NCBI GenBank assembly: GCA_028715625.1
Contig: JAQURL010000022.1
Location: 1 to 38,988 of the forward strand
Length of the DNA: 38,988 bases
Direction of reading: 5' to 3'
DNA from: Candidatus Margulisiibacteriota bacterium
GTDB taxonomy: Bacteria > Margulisbacteria > Riflemargulisbacteria > GWF2-35-9
Shown: positions 31,181-38,362 of the stretch, piece after piece
Layout of the letters: each line of letters starts with the position of its first letter
Numbering within the stretch: position 1 is the stretch's first letter
Notes under the pieces: generated by a model
Seen by the model: the letters and a program-made list of their open reading frames with translations, nothing else
Told to the model about the DNA's origin: nothing
Databases searched by the model: none
Program-made: the position numbers and the translations under genes

Positions 31181-32428
31181 ATGATTAATACTAAATTAGT
31201 GGCTATTGTACAAGGACAAATACACAACAATATAAAGTGTATAGCGCCGGAATTACTTTTTTCAGAACCTGAGCATCCGTCTTTAAAAACTTTTATCGAA
31301 GTACCCGATAGTTTGTTCAAGCAGGCCTACCGGCATTTCGGCGAGGATATGGGTTCGGCTTTTTTTATAAATGTAGGTAGTACAGCGTTAATCGAATTAT
31401 TATTAAGCAAGTTTTTTCCCGTTGGCATTGAAACTCAAAGATTAATACTTACTTTCGCCGGCTCTATGACAGAGAATATTGGTTTTTATATCCCAAATTT
31501 GTTAAGAGCCTGGAATACATACAGAACAACACCGATCGAGAACAGATTGCCTATAAGATCATATTTAAAGGATGTTTTAATAAAAGGATCAATAACCTTG
31601 ATGTGGGACACCGCTATCCATGATCCATTGTATTGGATATCAATGTATCTGGGTCAAATATTCCTGCCTGCAACACCTGCCTGGTTGATCGCCATCGCTT
31701 CATTTATATTGGCGTTGATTATAATAACCAATGCTCAAGTGGCTCTGAAGGAAATTAAATATGCTATGTTAGCTCGTAGTTTACGTAAAGCGGGTTTTGA
31801 AGAGGAGCCTTATTATGAGGCAAGGTTTTATCTGCCTAAGACATCTAATACGCCGGTACAGGAGATATTAGATACAATGGCTTCAAAATTTAATCTCTAT
31901 GAAAAGTTTAGCGGGCAGTATCATGATAAATATTTTCGCCCAAGTAACGAGGAGATAGCCGGAAGGAATGTTCTGGTAAGGACACGGGAAAGAGAAACCG
32001 CTGAAGCTGTTCCAAGAAAATCCGCACAAGTTATATTCGTTAAAAGCGAGCAAATGGAGCAAAAATGCAAATCGATGCATAACTATTTTGTTATTAAAAA
32101 AACAAAGTTCAGGTACATTTTGCAGCAGAACCTGAGTTTGCTGGAAAGCCTTTTTACCAGTGGCCTGAATAAGGCAGGAAGATTAATTCTTAAGAGGACC
32201 AGAGGCAATGAATCGATGAATATCACTTTTAACAGAATGATGGTAAGAGATCCGGAAAAACTTTACTTTGCCATAGATGATTTGAATGAACATTTTCCAT
32301 ATTATATTGTGGAATTAAAAGCCTGGTCTGATTTGAATATGCTTAAAGAAGCCATGCGTTTTCTGATGATTAAATATCCGGTGCATATAACTACACACCC
32401 CAAATCAAGTCTGATGGATTATATATAA
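31181..32428 (+). CDS. Membrane protein with putative CYTH-like C-terminal domain
   Basis: 415 residues, not recognised as a whole. The first 55 residues are soluble. Hydrophobic stretches at about 58-80, 86-106 and 165-186 suggest a membrane part. Residues about 211-410 show a pattern reminiscent of CYTH/triphosphate-tunnel proteins: Y-Y-E-A-R-F (211-216), D-K-Y-F (249-252), V-L-V-R-T-R-E-R-E (264-272), V-I-F-V-K (284-288), K-K-T-K-F-R-Y (306-312), L-I-L-K-R (335-339) and Y-I-V-E-L-K (375-380), then a helix. These mimic the alternating E/K/R strands that line the tunnel binding triphosphate or polyphosphate. PPK2 just upstream fits such a substrate. A 12-codon reading (31146-31184) ends in ATGA overlapping this start and may couple translation. 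The domain call is tentative. Confidence 0.5.
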   Translation: MINTKLVAIVQGQIHNNIKCIAPELLFSEPEHPSLKTFIEVPDSLFKQAYRHFGEDMGSAFFINVGSTALIELLLSKFFPVGIETQRLILTFAGSMTENIGFYIPNLLRAWNTYRTTPIENRLPIRSYLKDVLIKGSITLMWDTAIHDPLYWISMYLGQIFLPATPAWLIAIASFILALIIITNAQVALKEIKYAMLARSLRKAGFEEEPYYEARFYLPKTSNTPVQEILDTMASKFNLYEKFSGQYHDKYFRPSNEEIAGRNVLVRTRERETAEAVPRKSAQVIFVKSEQMEQKCKSMHNYFVIKKTKFRYILQQNLSLLESLFTSGLNKAGRLILKRTRGNESMNITFNRMMVRDPEKLYFAIDDLNEHFPYYIVELKAWSDLNMLKEAMRFLMIKYPVHITTHPKSSLMDYI

Positions 32429-32439
32429 AAACAAACTGA

Positions 32440-32454
32440 CTGCCCCGCAAGGAC
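32440..32454 (+). repeat. 15-bp copy of the tRNA-Gln 3' end (att-like direct repeat)
   Basis: CTGCCCCGCAAGGAC here is identical to 32641-32655, the 3' end (acceptor and part of the T arm) of tRNA-Gln on the minus strand. The two copies are in the same orientation, 201 bp apart. After the copy the sequences diverge. Duplication of a tRNA 3' end is the footprint left by site-specific integration. Confidence 0.75.
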
Positions 32455-32617
32455 AATCTCCACTTCGTTACGATGCAATCCCTAAACTCAGTTGCGCTGA
32501 CGCTGACTTCGTTAAGGGCCTTAGCCGAACCTCTTCTCGGTTCTCGTCCTCGCGGGCGTATTTTGAAGTTATAATTTTGGGGAGTTGTTAATAAACCACT
32601 GATTAGCTGTACAATAG
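32455..32617. other. Gene-free segment between the two tRNA-end copies
   Basis: No credible gene is present. The left two-thirds are GC-richer (many CG steps, a GAACC/GGTTC inverted repeat near 32528-32545) and the right third is AT-rich. With the flanking 15-bp repeats it looks like a very small inserted or decayed element. I see no integrase fragment. Confidence 0.4.
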
Positions 32618-32640
32618 CCAAGTTCGTATTACGAACTTGG
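32618..32640. repeat. Perfect 23-bp palindrome abutting tRNA-Gln
   Basis: The arms CCAAGTTCGTA and TACGAACTTGG pair perfectly around a single central base. On the minus strand it begins with the CCA of the tRNA. It could form a hairpin in the 3' trailer, but no T run follows, so it is not a standard terminator. Confidence 0.85.
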
Positions 32641-32712
32641 CTGCCCCGCAAGGACTCGAACCTCGGATAACGGGACCAAAACCCGCTGTGTTGCCAATTA
32701 CACCACGGGGCA
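32638..32712 (-). tRNA. tRNA-Gln (anticodon TTG)
   Basis: Read on the minus strand, the acceptor TGCCCCG pairs with CGGGGCA, followed by discriminator G and an encoded CCA. The anticodon stem GCGGG/CCCGT closes the loop TTTTGGT with anticodon TTG, reading CAA (and CAG by wobble). The T arm CGAGG-TTCGAGT-CCTTG is intact. It is 72 nt without CCA and 75 with it. A good promoter lies 11 bp upstream. The 3' end is duplicated at 32440-32454. Confidence 0.97.
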
Positions 32713-32723
32713 ACGCGATATTA

Positions 32724-32753
32724 ATTATAGGCTATTTCGAATAATTTTGACAA
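32724..32753 (-). promoter_or_regulatory. Promoter of tRNA-Gln
   Basis: On the minus strand TTGTCA (32748-32753) and TATAAT (32724-32729) are separated by 18 bp, and the tRNA begins 11 bp after the -10 box. This is a near-consensus housekeeping promoter. Confidence 0.8.
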
Positions 32754-32770
32754 TGCAAAAATTTTTTTCC

Positions 32771-32799
32771 TTCACAATTTATTGCAAGTTCTTTATTAT
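32771..32799 (+). promoter_or_regulatory. Promoter of the REC-HPt gene
   Basis: TTCACA (32771-32776) and TATTAT (32794-32799) are spaced by 17 bp, each one base off consensus. Transcription would start near 32806, about 26 bp before the ATG at 32832. It lies back to back with the tRNA-Gln promoter. Confidence 0.65.
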
Positions 32800-32831
32800 G
32801 TATAGTAAACCTACTGTAAGCGCAGATTTAT

Positions 32832-33614
32832 ATGAAAAAAATTTTAGTTATTGATGATTCTCCAATAATCAGAAAAATAATGCACCAATATATACAAATC
32901 CTTGGCTATGAATGTGACCAGGCAGAAAGCGGAATGCAAGCCATGGAACAAGTAAAAAACAATGATTATGTTCTGATTTTTACGGATATTCATATGCCGC
33001 AGATGGATGGTTTTGTTACTTCTAAAAACATCAGAGAAATCGAAGATTCTCTGCATAAACAGCATGCGCCGATTATCGCAATAACCGGAACTCTCTTGGA
33101 AGAATATACTGACAAATATAAGATTTATGGTATTAACGACTGTATTCGCAAGCCGGTTGAAAAATCAAACATACTGGAAATATTAGCTAAATTTGTTGAA
33201 AGTAAGGAACTCAGGCTTTCTCCGACAGAGCCAGCTGAAACGCAAAGTGCGAATGACAATCTGATACCTATAAATCTTAAACAGGTTGTCAGCGAGTTCA
33301 GCGGTGACAGAAAAATGGTCGTAGATATTTTAAAAGAATTTTTAGAAATCAGTGGTGAACAGATACAACAAATCAAACAGGCCGTGGTAAAAGGCGATTA
33401 TCAGATAGTAAAAAATCTGTCGCATTCTATTAAAGGTGGCTCGGCAAATCTATGTGCTCCGCTGTTATCAGCTGCTGCCAAAGACCTTGAAATGATGGTA
33501 ATTTCGGGGCATAATGAAGATGCTAAACATTTAGTAAATAAACTGGTCAGAGAACATATTTGTTTGCAAGACTATTATCGGAAGGTGATTTGTAATGAAA
33601 ATAATGATTGTTGA
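32832..33614 (+). CDS. Response regulator with HPt domain (REC-HPt)
   Basis: 260 residues. Residues 1-122 form a receiver domain with the acidic pair D8/D9, phospho-acceptor D52 in F-T-D-I-H-M-P-Q-M-D-G, T85 and K107 in R-K-P-V. A linker of about 30 residues leads to an HPt four-helix bundle (about 150-255) with the phospho-histidine H198 in S-H-S-I-K-G-G-S-A-N-L. No output DNA-binding domain or kinase core is present, so the protein would pass phosphate within a multi-step relay. This arrangement is common in relays with hybrid kinases. No clear ribosome site precedes the ATG. The stop lies 20 bp inside the next regulator gene, so the pair is translated from one message. Confidence 0.92.
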   Translation: MKKILVIDDSPIIRKIMHQYIQILGYECDQAESGMQAMEQVKNNDYVLIFTDIHMPQMDGFVTSKNIREIEDSLHKQHAPIIAITGTLLEEYTDKYKIYGINDCIRKPVEKSNILEILAKFVESKELRLSPTEPAETQSANDNLIPINLKQVVSEFSGDRKMVVDILKEFLEISGEQIQQIKQAVVKGDYQIVKNLSHSIKGGSANLCAPLLSAAAKDLEMMVISGHNEDAKHLVNKLVREHICLQDYYRKVICNENNDC

Positions 33615-33990
33615 TGATGAACTGGTAAGCAGAAGTAAATTGACTATGATCCTCAGACAATTCGGTATCTGCCATGAATATGATCGTGGCGACAGGGCCG
33701 TTATCGCTTTTGAAAGAGCTCTTATAGAAAAACAACCCTATAATTTGATGACGCTGGATATTTCCATGCCTGATATGGGAGGCATGCTGGTCCTGAGCAA
33801 GATAAGGGCAATCGAAGACAGAATGAGGGTAGCGCCTGAAAATAAAGTAGTTATCATTATGGTTACTTCCAATGATGAAAAAGAAAGTTTTTTTACAGCC
33901 ATTTCTCAGCATTGTAATGATTATATAATTAAGCCAGTAGAAAAAGAGGTTATGCTACAGCGCTTAAAAAAACTTGATCTGATAAAATAG
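33595..33990 (+). CDS. CheY-like single-domain response regulator
   Basis: 131 residues, receiver domain only. D7/D8 form the acidic pocket, D55 in L-D-I-S-M-P-D-M-G-G is the phospho-acceptor, T91 is the switch residue and K113 lies in I-I-K-P-V. The start overlaps the REC-HPt gene by 20 bp and has GGAAGG about 9 bp before it, inside that gene. It is a natural phosphate partner of the HPt histidine next door. Output is unknown: it may act on a flagellar motor or on another protein. The stop is one base from the stop of the opposing rhodanese gene. Confidence 0.93.
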   Translation: MKIMIVDDELVSRSKLTMILRQFGICHEYDRGDRAVIAFERALIEKQPYNLMTLDISMPDMGGMLVLSKIRAIEDRMRVAPENKVVIIMVTSNDEKESFFTAISQHCNDYIIKPVEKEVMLQRLKKLDLIK

Positions 33991-33991
33991 G

Positions 33992-34429
33992 TTATTTTTC
34001 AGTCGGCAGGTCCTGCATATCCCATTCCAGCATGCCACCGTTCATGATGTATACTTCTTTGAATTTGTGTTTTTTCATGATATAAAAAGCTCTCTGACTG
34101 CGACTGTCGCGCTGTCCGTAAATTATATATTTTTGTTGCTTGTTTAATTTTTTCAGAAATTTTATGTAGTTCAGGTCCATGACACTCATGTTTATGGCAT
34201 TTTTTATATGTTTGCGACTGAATTCTTTAGGAGAACGGACGTCAATCAGCTGATATTCTCTGCTGTTTTTATTTATTAATTCATATACTGTTTTTGGGTC
34301 AATTGCCATGAGCATCTGCTTGTTTTGATAAGCAACAGAGTGTTTCCTTCTTAGAATATCCAGAATAATTGCTACCATTACCAAAAATAAAAGGAATAAT
34401 ATCAGTATATTCAAAATTATAAGTTGCAT
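33992..34429 (-). CDS. Membrane-anchored rhodanese-like protein lacking catalytic Cys
   Basis: 145 residues from the ATG at 34427-34429, which follows a GAGG about 9 bp upstream. A longer reading upstream to 34525 would put 32 polar residues ahead of the membrane helix and cross the htpG promoter, so I reject it. Residues 3-25 are one membrane helix; the rest is a rhodanese fold: L-I-D-V-R-S-P-K-E-F-S-R-K-H-I-K-N-A-I-N (61-80), then Y-I-I-Y-G-Q-R-D-S-R-S-Q-R-A (101-114), N-G-G-M-L-E-W (130-136). In active members the loop after Y-I-I-Y starts with Cys. Here it is Gly105, so sulfurtransfer is not expected; a binding or scaffold role is more likely. It is convergent with the CheY-like gene and divergent from htpG. 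Confidence 0.85.
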   Translation of the reverse strand: MQLIILNILILFLLFLVMVAIILDILRRKHSVAYQNKQMLMAIDPKTVYELINKNSREYQLIDVRSPKEFSRKHIKNAINMSVMDLNYIKFLKKLNKQQKYIIYGQRDSRSQRAFYIMKKHKFKEVYIMNGGMLEWDMQDLPTEK

Positions 34430-34462
34430 TTTATAAACCTCAGTCTTGGCTTGATATTCAGA

Positions 34463-34491
34463 TTTACAATCAAAACTAGTTTTATTATAAT
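34463..34491 (+). promoter_or_regulatory. Promoter of htpG
   Basis: TTTACA (34463-34468), 17 bp, then a perfect TATAAT (34486-34491). Transcription would start near 34498, leaving a leader of about 30 nt with the GAGGTGG ribosome site. I see no CIRCE-type inverted repeat here, so heat control by HrcA is not supported. Confidence 0.75.
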
Positions 34492-34511
34492 CATTTATGC
34501 AAATTGTTAAA
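34484..34511 (-). promoter_or_regulatory. Possible promoter of the rhodanese-like gene, sharing the htpG -10
   Basis: The octamer ATTATAAT (34484-34491) is its own reverse complement, so it also gives TATAAT on the minus strand (34484-34489). The -35 at 16 bp spacing is TTTAAC (34506-34511), a weak match. Confidence 0.4.
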
Positions 34512-34527
34512 GAGAGGTGGTACATAA

Positions 34528-36447
34528 ATGCCTAAATCACAAATGGAAAAATTTGAGTTCAAAACAGAAGTAAAACAATTATTAGAACTGGTTATTCATT
34601 CTTTGTATTCTCATAAAGATATTTTTCTGCGGGAGCTGATTTCCAACGCAGCTGATGCCATAGATCGTTTGCGATTCGAATCATTAACAGATACGGAATT
34701 AAAAAAGGATAATAAGGATAATATTGAATGGAAAATAAAACTGGTAAGGGATGAAAAACAAAGGACACTGACTATTTCCGATAACGGCATTGGAATGACC
34801 CATGATGAATTGGTTGATCATTTAGGAACTATCGCTAAATCAGGAACCAAAACCTTTCTGGAACAGTTAAAAAAGATAGATACCAAACAGGACCTTTCTT
34901 TAATCGGTCAATTCGGTGTGGGATTTTATTCATCATTTATGGTAGCCGACAAGGTAACCGTTGTTTCGCGTCATGCCAAAAGTGATACTGCCAATAAATG
35001 GGTTAGTGACGGAGAAGGCGGTTTCCAGGTGGAACCCGCAAACAAATCTGAAGCCGGTACAGATGTTATCTTGCATTTAAAAGATGACGCTCAGGATTAT
35101 CTTCAGGAACATCAATTACGTGATATTGTAAAAAAATATTCGGACTTTGTAGAACATCCTATTGTGATTGATGTGGAAAAAGAAGAAAAACTGGTGGACC
35201 AGGATAATAAAACCATTAAGAAAAAAGTTGAGGAAACGCTTAATTCCCGCAAGGCATTGTGGGCCAAAGCTAAAAATGAAATTAAAGATGAAGAATACAT
35301 TGAGTTCTATAAACATTTAGCGCATGATTTGAACCCTCCCTTGAAAACAATTCACTATTCCGCTGAAGGAACAATAGAATTCAAAGCTTTAATCTATATA
35401 CCGCAGAAAGCGCCTTTTGATCTGTTTTTTCCTGATTCCATCAAAGGCATACATTTATACGTTAAACGGATTTTTATCATGGATGATTGTAAAAAACTTA
35501 TCCCAGAATATTTGCGATTTGTAAAAGGTGTGGTAGATGCCAATGATTTGCCTTTAAACGTGTCCAGAGAAATATTGCAGCAGGACGCGGCTCTGGAAAA
35601 AATCAAGAAAAATGTAGTAAACAAAATATTGCAAACACTGCAAACAATGCTGGATAAAGAATATGACGAATATGTGAAATTCTACAGGGAATTTGGCAAG
35701 GTTCTGAAAGAGGGTATTCATTATGATTATGAAAACAAGGATAAAATCCTGGAACTATGCTTGTATGAAACCTCCAAAACAGGCAACGGTGAGTTTAAAT
35801 CTCTGAAACAATATGTGGAAAACATGCCAAAAGACCAAAAAGACATCTATTACATAATTGCTGAAAATAAAGCAGCTGCCATGATGTCACCGCATCTGGA
35901 AATATTTAAGAAAAAGGACCTGGAAGTTCTGGTCATGACCGACACTATAGACGAGTGGGTGTTGGGCTCTGTTTTTGAATACAAAGGTAAAAAGCTGAAA
36001 GCCGTTGATAAAGGAGATTTGTCTATGGCTGACAAGGATGCAGAAAAGGAAATCAAAGAAAAAAAAGAGCAGTACACGGATTTATTAAGCTTTATGCAGA
36101 AAGAGCTGGAGCAGGAGGTAAAAGAAGTTACTTTTTCTGCACGTCTTACAGACAGCCCGAGTTGTCTGGTGCTGGACGAAAGTGGAATGAGCAAACAAAT
36201 GGAACAAATGTTTAAGGCCATGGGGCAGGATGTGCCGGCGCAAAAAAAGATCCTGGAAATAAATGCCTCTCATCCCATAGTAGAAGTAATGCAAAAAATA
36301 TTTTCTGAAAGCAAAGAAAATCCGGTATTAAAAGATTATGTACAATTACTCTATGATCAGGCAGTGCTTGCCGAAGGCGGGAAAATCAAAGACCCATTGC
36401 AGTTCGTCAAGAAAATAAGCGAATTGATGATCAGGGCAGCCAAATAA
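34528..36447 (+). CDS. htpG: Molecular chaperone HtpG (Hsp90)
   Basis: 639 residues, full length. The N-terminal ATPase domain shows E-L-I-S-N-A-A-D-A-I-D-R-L-R (36-49) with the catalytic Glu and the Asn that binds Mg-ATP, D-N-G-I-G-M (85-90) and G-Q-F-G-V-G-F-Y-S-S-F (127-137). The middle domain has the R-x-x-x-Q-Q-D region as V-S-R-E-I-L-Q-Q-D, and the C-terminal dimer domain ends with I-L-E-I-N-A-S-H-P. It folds and remodels client proteins in the cytoplasm using ATP. A GAGGTGG site stands 7 bp before the ATG, and a good promoter lies further upstream. No co-chaperone gene is near. Confidence 0.98.
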   Translation: MPKSQMEKFEFKTEVKQLLELVIHSLYSHKDIFLRELISNAADAIDRLRFESLTDTELKKDNKDNIEWKIKLVRDEKQRTLTISDNGIGMTHDELVDHLGTIAKSGTKTFLEQLKKIDTKQDLSLIGQFGVGFYSSFMVADKVTVVSRHAKSDTANKWVSDGEGGFQVEPANKSEAGTDVILHLKDDAQDYLQEHQLRDIVKKYSDFVEHPIVIDVEKEEKLVDQDNKTIKKKVEETLNSRKALWAKAKNEIKDEEYIEFYKHLAHDLNPPLKTIHYSAEGTIEFKALIYIPQKAPFDLFFPDSIKGIHLYVKRIFIMDDCKKLIPEYLRFVKGVVDANDLPLNVSREILQQDAALEKIKKNVVNKILQTLQTMLDKEYDEYVKFYREFGKVLKEGIHYDYENKDKILELCLYETSKTGNGEFKSLKQYVENMPKDQKDIYYIIAENKAAAMMSPHLEIFKKKDLEVLVMTDTIDEWVLGSVFEYKGKKLKAVDKGDLSMADKDAEKEIKEKKEQYTDLLSFMQKELEQEVKEVTFSARLTDSPSCLVLDESGMSKQMEQMFKAMGQDVPAQKKILEINASHPIVEVMQKIFSESKENPVLKDYVQLLYDQAVLAEGGKIKDPLQFVKKISELMIRAAK

Positions 36448-36484
36448 AATTTTATGAAAGGCTGTTTTTTTCAGGCCTCTCAAG

Positions 36485-36490
36485 TATAAT
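36485..36490 (+). promoter_or_regulatory. -10 element upstream of the chemoreceptor gene
   Basis: A perfect TATAAT lies here, but without a convincing -35. Transcription would start near 36497. The GGGGGA stretch (36511-36516) that follows could serve as ribosome site for an ATT at 36523. Confidence 0.45.
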
Positions 36491-36540
36491 TATTTATAAG
36501 ACATTTATATGGGGGATTTTTTATTTTTAGCAGATTAACC

Positions 36541-37959
36541 TTGCGATCTAAAATTATTATTGCTGGCGTCATAACAGCTTTTTGTTTTTCCACACTTATA
36601 GGTTGGATGTTTTTACGCTTCAAAGATGTAATATATGAAGGCAAATATCAGAAAACAAAAGAGCTGGTGGAAACCGTTTGGAGTTTTGCCCAGGATAATT
36701 ATCAGAGATACAAAAACGGTGAATTTTCAGAAGACGAAGCAAAACGCAGAACCATAACGAGAGTAAAAAGTATGCGTTACGCTCAAAATGATTATTTTTG
36801 GATCAACGACATGTCCCCCAAAATGATCATGCATCCTATTAAGCCCGAAATGGACGGCACTGATGTGTCAAATTATTCCGATCCAAAAGGGAAAAAACTG
36901 TTTATGGAATTTGTGGAAGTCTGTAAGAATAACGGTGGAGGTTTTGTAAGTTATTACTGGCCCAAGCCAGGTTACAATAAGCCTGTACCTAAAATTTCTT
37001 ATGTTAAATTAATAGAACAATGGAACTGGATAATAGGGACAGGTATATACGTTGATGATGTAGAAAAAGAGGTAAATAATATATTCTACATTTTACTTAC
37101 TTTTATAATAATACTAACAATCGGTACTCTGTTTTGTTTTGTGTTTCTGGCTGAATCTACAACCAAGCCGATGATAAAAACCCTGGACAGACTAAATGAT
37201 GTTTTAGGAGAACTATCAACGGCAACTGTTGATTTGGAGGCAGCCAGCGATATGATGCAAAAAGGAAGTACCGAGCAGTCTGATTCCCTTCGTTCGGTGT
37301 CACAAACTATTGAACAACTGGCTGATCAAATATCTACGACGGTTACTCATTCTGTGGATGCACTTAATTCCGTAAAACATGTGAACCATGTGTCGCATGA
37401 AGGAAATGATGAAATGCAGGAAATGAGCAAGTCTATGCAGGACTTAAAGAAATCCAGCGAAGAAATATCCAATATCATAAAACTTATCGACGATATAGCT
37501 TTTCAAACCAACCTGCTTTCCTTAAATGCTGCGGTGGAAGCAGCGAGAGCGGGTGAGGCGGGAAAAGGTTTTGCTGTTGTGGCAGATGAAGTGCGCAATC
37601 TGGCGCAGCGCACATCGCAGTCTGCAAAAAATACCACGAGTATTATTGAAAGAAACATTGCATTGTCCGAACAGGGTACTCATTTCACAGACAGTCTGGC
37701 CAAATCTTTACAGGACATTTATACGCATGCCGATAAAGTTACTGACCTGATGAAGGAAATTTCCAATACAACTCAAAACCAGGCTGAAAAAATTATGGAC
37801 CTGGTTACTTCCATGGCCACAATCCGTGAAGTAATGGAACAATACGCCGTGAACTCCGAGCAAACCACCAAATCAATTCAGGGTTATAATTCTCAAATTA
37901 TAACAATCCAAAAAATAATTCACGAAACAAACGATTTTTTGCGCGGGAACCAGGCTTAA
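36541..37959 (+). CDS. Methyl-accepting chemotaxis protein with Cache sensor
   Basis: 472 residues counted from the TTG at 36541. TM1 covers about residues 4-26. A periplasmic single Cache domain (about 35-170) is recognisable from the long helix with E-L-V-E-T-V-W-S-F and from [26 protein letters not shown]2 is at about 178-204. A full HAMP domain is not obvious. The cytoplasmic signalling tip is canonical: [22 protein letters not shown]-style hairpin (around 320-360). There is no CheR-docking pentapeptide at the end. The ligand is unknown; Cache domains of this type often sense small organic acids. The start is doubtful: there is no in-frame ATG and no ribosome site before TTG, whereas the frame is open back to 36490 and an ATT at 36523 follows GGGGGA by 6 bp. 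Confidence 0.93.
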   Translation: MRSKIIIAGVITAFCFSTLIGWMFLRFKDVIYEGKYQKTKELVETVWSFAQDNYQRYKNGEFSEDEAKRRTITRVKSMRYAQNDYFWINDMSPKMIMHPIKPEMDGTDVSNYSDPKGKKLFMEFVEVCKNNGGGFVSYYWPKPGYNKPVPKISYVKLIEQWNWIIGTGIYVDDVEKEVNNIFYILLTFIIILTIGTLFCFVFLAESTTKPMIKTLDRLNDVLGELSTATVDLEAASDMMQKGSTEQSDSLRSVSQTIEQLADQISTTVTHSVDALNSVKHVNHVSHEGNDEMQEMSKSMQDLKKSSEEISNIIKLIDDIAFQTNLLSLNAAVEAARAGEAGKGFAVVADEVRNLAQRTSQSAKNTTSIIERNIALSEQGTHFTDSLAKSLQDIYTHADKVTDLMKEISNTTQNQAEKIMDLVTSMATIREVMEQYAVNSEQTTKSIQGYNSQIITIQKIIHETNDFLRGNQA

Positions 37960-38104
37960 ATAATTCAACTTTGGCGCGACAGTCTCTCACCTTGGCGAAG
38001 TCTGGGTCGCTAAACTATAAAATATTTTGTTTAAGCGGAGTTATCAGGGTTTATCTATGGAACAACAAGATATCAGCACACAAGTCAGCTGGGGGAAGCA
38101 GCGA

Positions 38105-38153
38105 TCCGCCTCTAGGGCGGAGAGCGTTGAGGGGGGCAGCTTCGCTGGCCCTC
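38105..38153. other. Two adjacent GC-rich hairpins between chemoreceptor and tRNA-Leu
   Basis: TCCGCC-TCTAG-GGCGGA (38105-38121) is followed by a longer imperfect hairpin with loop TTC (38129-38153, arms around GGGCAGC and GCTGGCCC). They lie between converging genes and might end transcription from either side, but no T run follows. The rest of 37960-38167 shows no credible gene. Confidence 0.45.
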
Positions 38154-38167
38154 TTAAATACGTTCAA

Positions 38168-38183
38168 TTGATTTCCAAATCAA
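38168..38183. repeat. 16-bp palindrome next to tRNA-Leu 3' end
   Basis: TTGATTT-CC-AAATCAA, perfect arms of 7 bp, one base away from the CCA of tRNA-Leu. It mirrors the placement of the palindrome after tRNA-Gln. Confidence 0.75.
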
Positions 38184-38184
38184 G

Positions 38185-38275
38185 TGGTGCCGGGGGCCGG
38201 ACTTGAACCGGCACGGCAATGTGAATTACCATGGGATTTTAAGTCCCACGTGTCTACCAATTCCACCACCTCGGC
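38185..38275 (-). tRNA. tRNA-Leu (anticodon TAA)
   Basis: On the minus strand the gene begins GCCGAGG and ends CCCCGGC-A-CCA, with CCA encoded. The anticodon stem TGGGA/TCCCA closes the loop CTTAAAA, anticodon TAA, reading TTA. The long variable arm (GGTAAT-TCAC-ATTGCC) is typical of leucine tRNAs. The T arm GCCGG-TTCAAGT-CCGGC is intact. The acceptor stem has one mismatch, A5-C68. A promoter lies 17 bp upstream. Confidence 0.96.
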
Positions 38276-38292
38276 ACTAAAAACTAAGTGCT

Positions 38293-38321
38293 ATTATAAT
38301 CAATAAAAGTAGTATTAACAA
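38293..38321 (-). promoter_or_regulatory. Promoter of tRNA-Leu
   Basis: On the minus strand TTGTTA (38316-38321) and a perfect TATAAT (38293-38298) are spaced by 17 bp, and the tRNA starts 17 bp after the -10 box. It lies between the methyltransferase stop and the tRNA, so the tRNA has its own promoter. Confidence 0.75.
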
Positions 38322-38362
38322 TATTAATATCTTCAGAAACAGCTTGCTGAGCGTTATAAAAG

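Noticed and set aside
32391-32651. 86-codon minus-strand frame across the gap before tRNA-Gln
   Set aside because: It begins inside the tRNA gene and ends inside the upstream coding region, and the translation shows no domain.
32747-32752. Perfect TTGACA on the plus strand as -35 for the REC-HPt gene
   Set aside because: No -10-like hexamer lies 16-18 bp downstream; the TTCACA/TATTAT pair at 32771-32799 fits better.
34430-34525. Longer form of the rhodanese-like protein with 32 more N-terminal residues
   Set aside because: It would be translated from the region holding the promoters, lacks a ribosome site, and places a polar stretch before the natural membrane helix at M-Q-L-I-I-L.
36457-36478. 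Inverted repeat AGGCTG / CAGGCCT after htpG as terminator
   Set aside because: The T run is in the loop, the stem has a bulge and no T run follows.
37971-38171. 66-codon plus-strand frame after the chemoreceptor
   Set aside because: It runs through GC-rich hairpins, has no ribosome site and shows no recognisable protein pattern.
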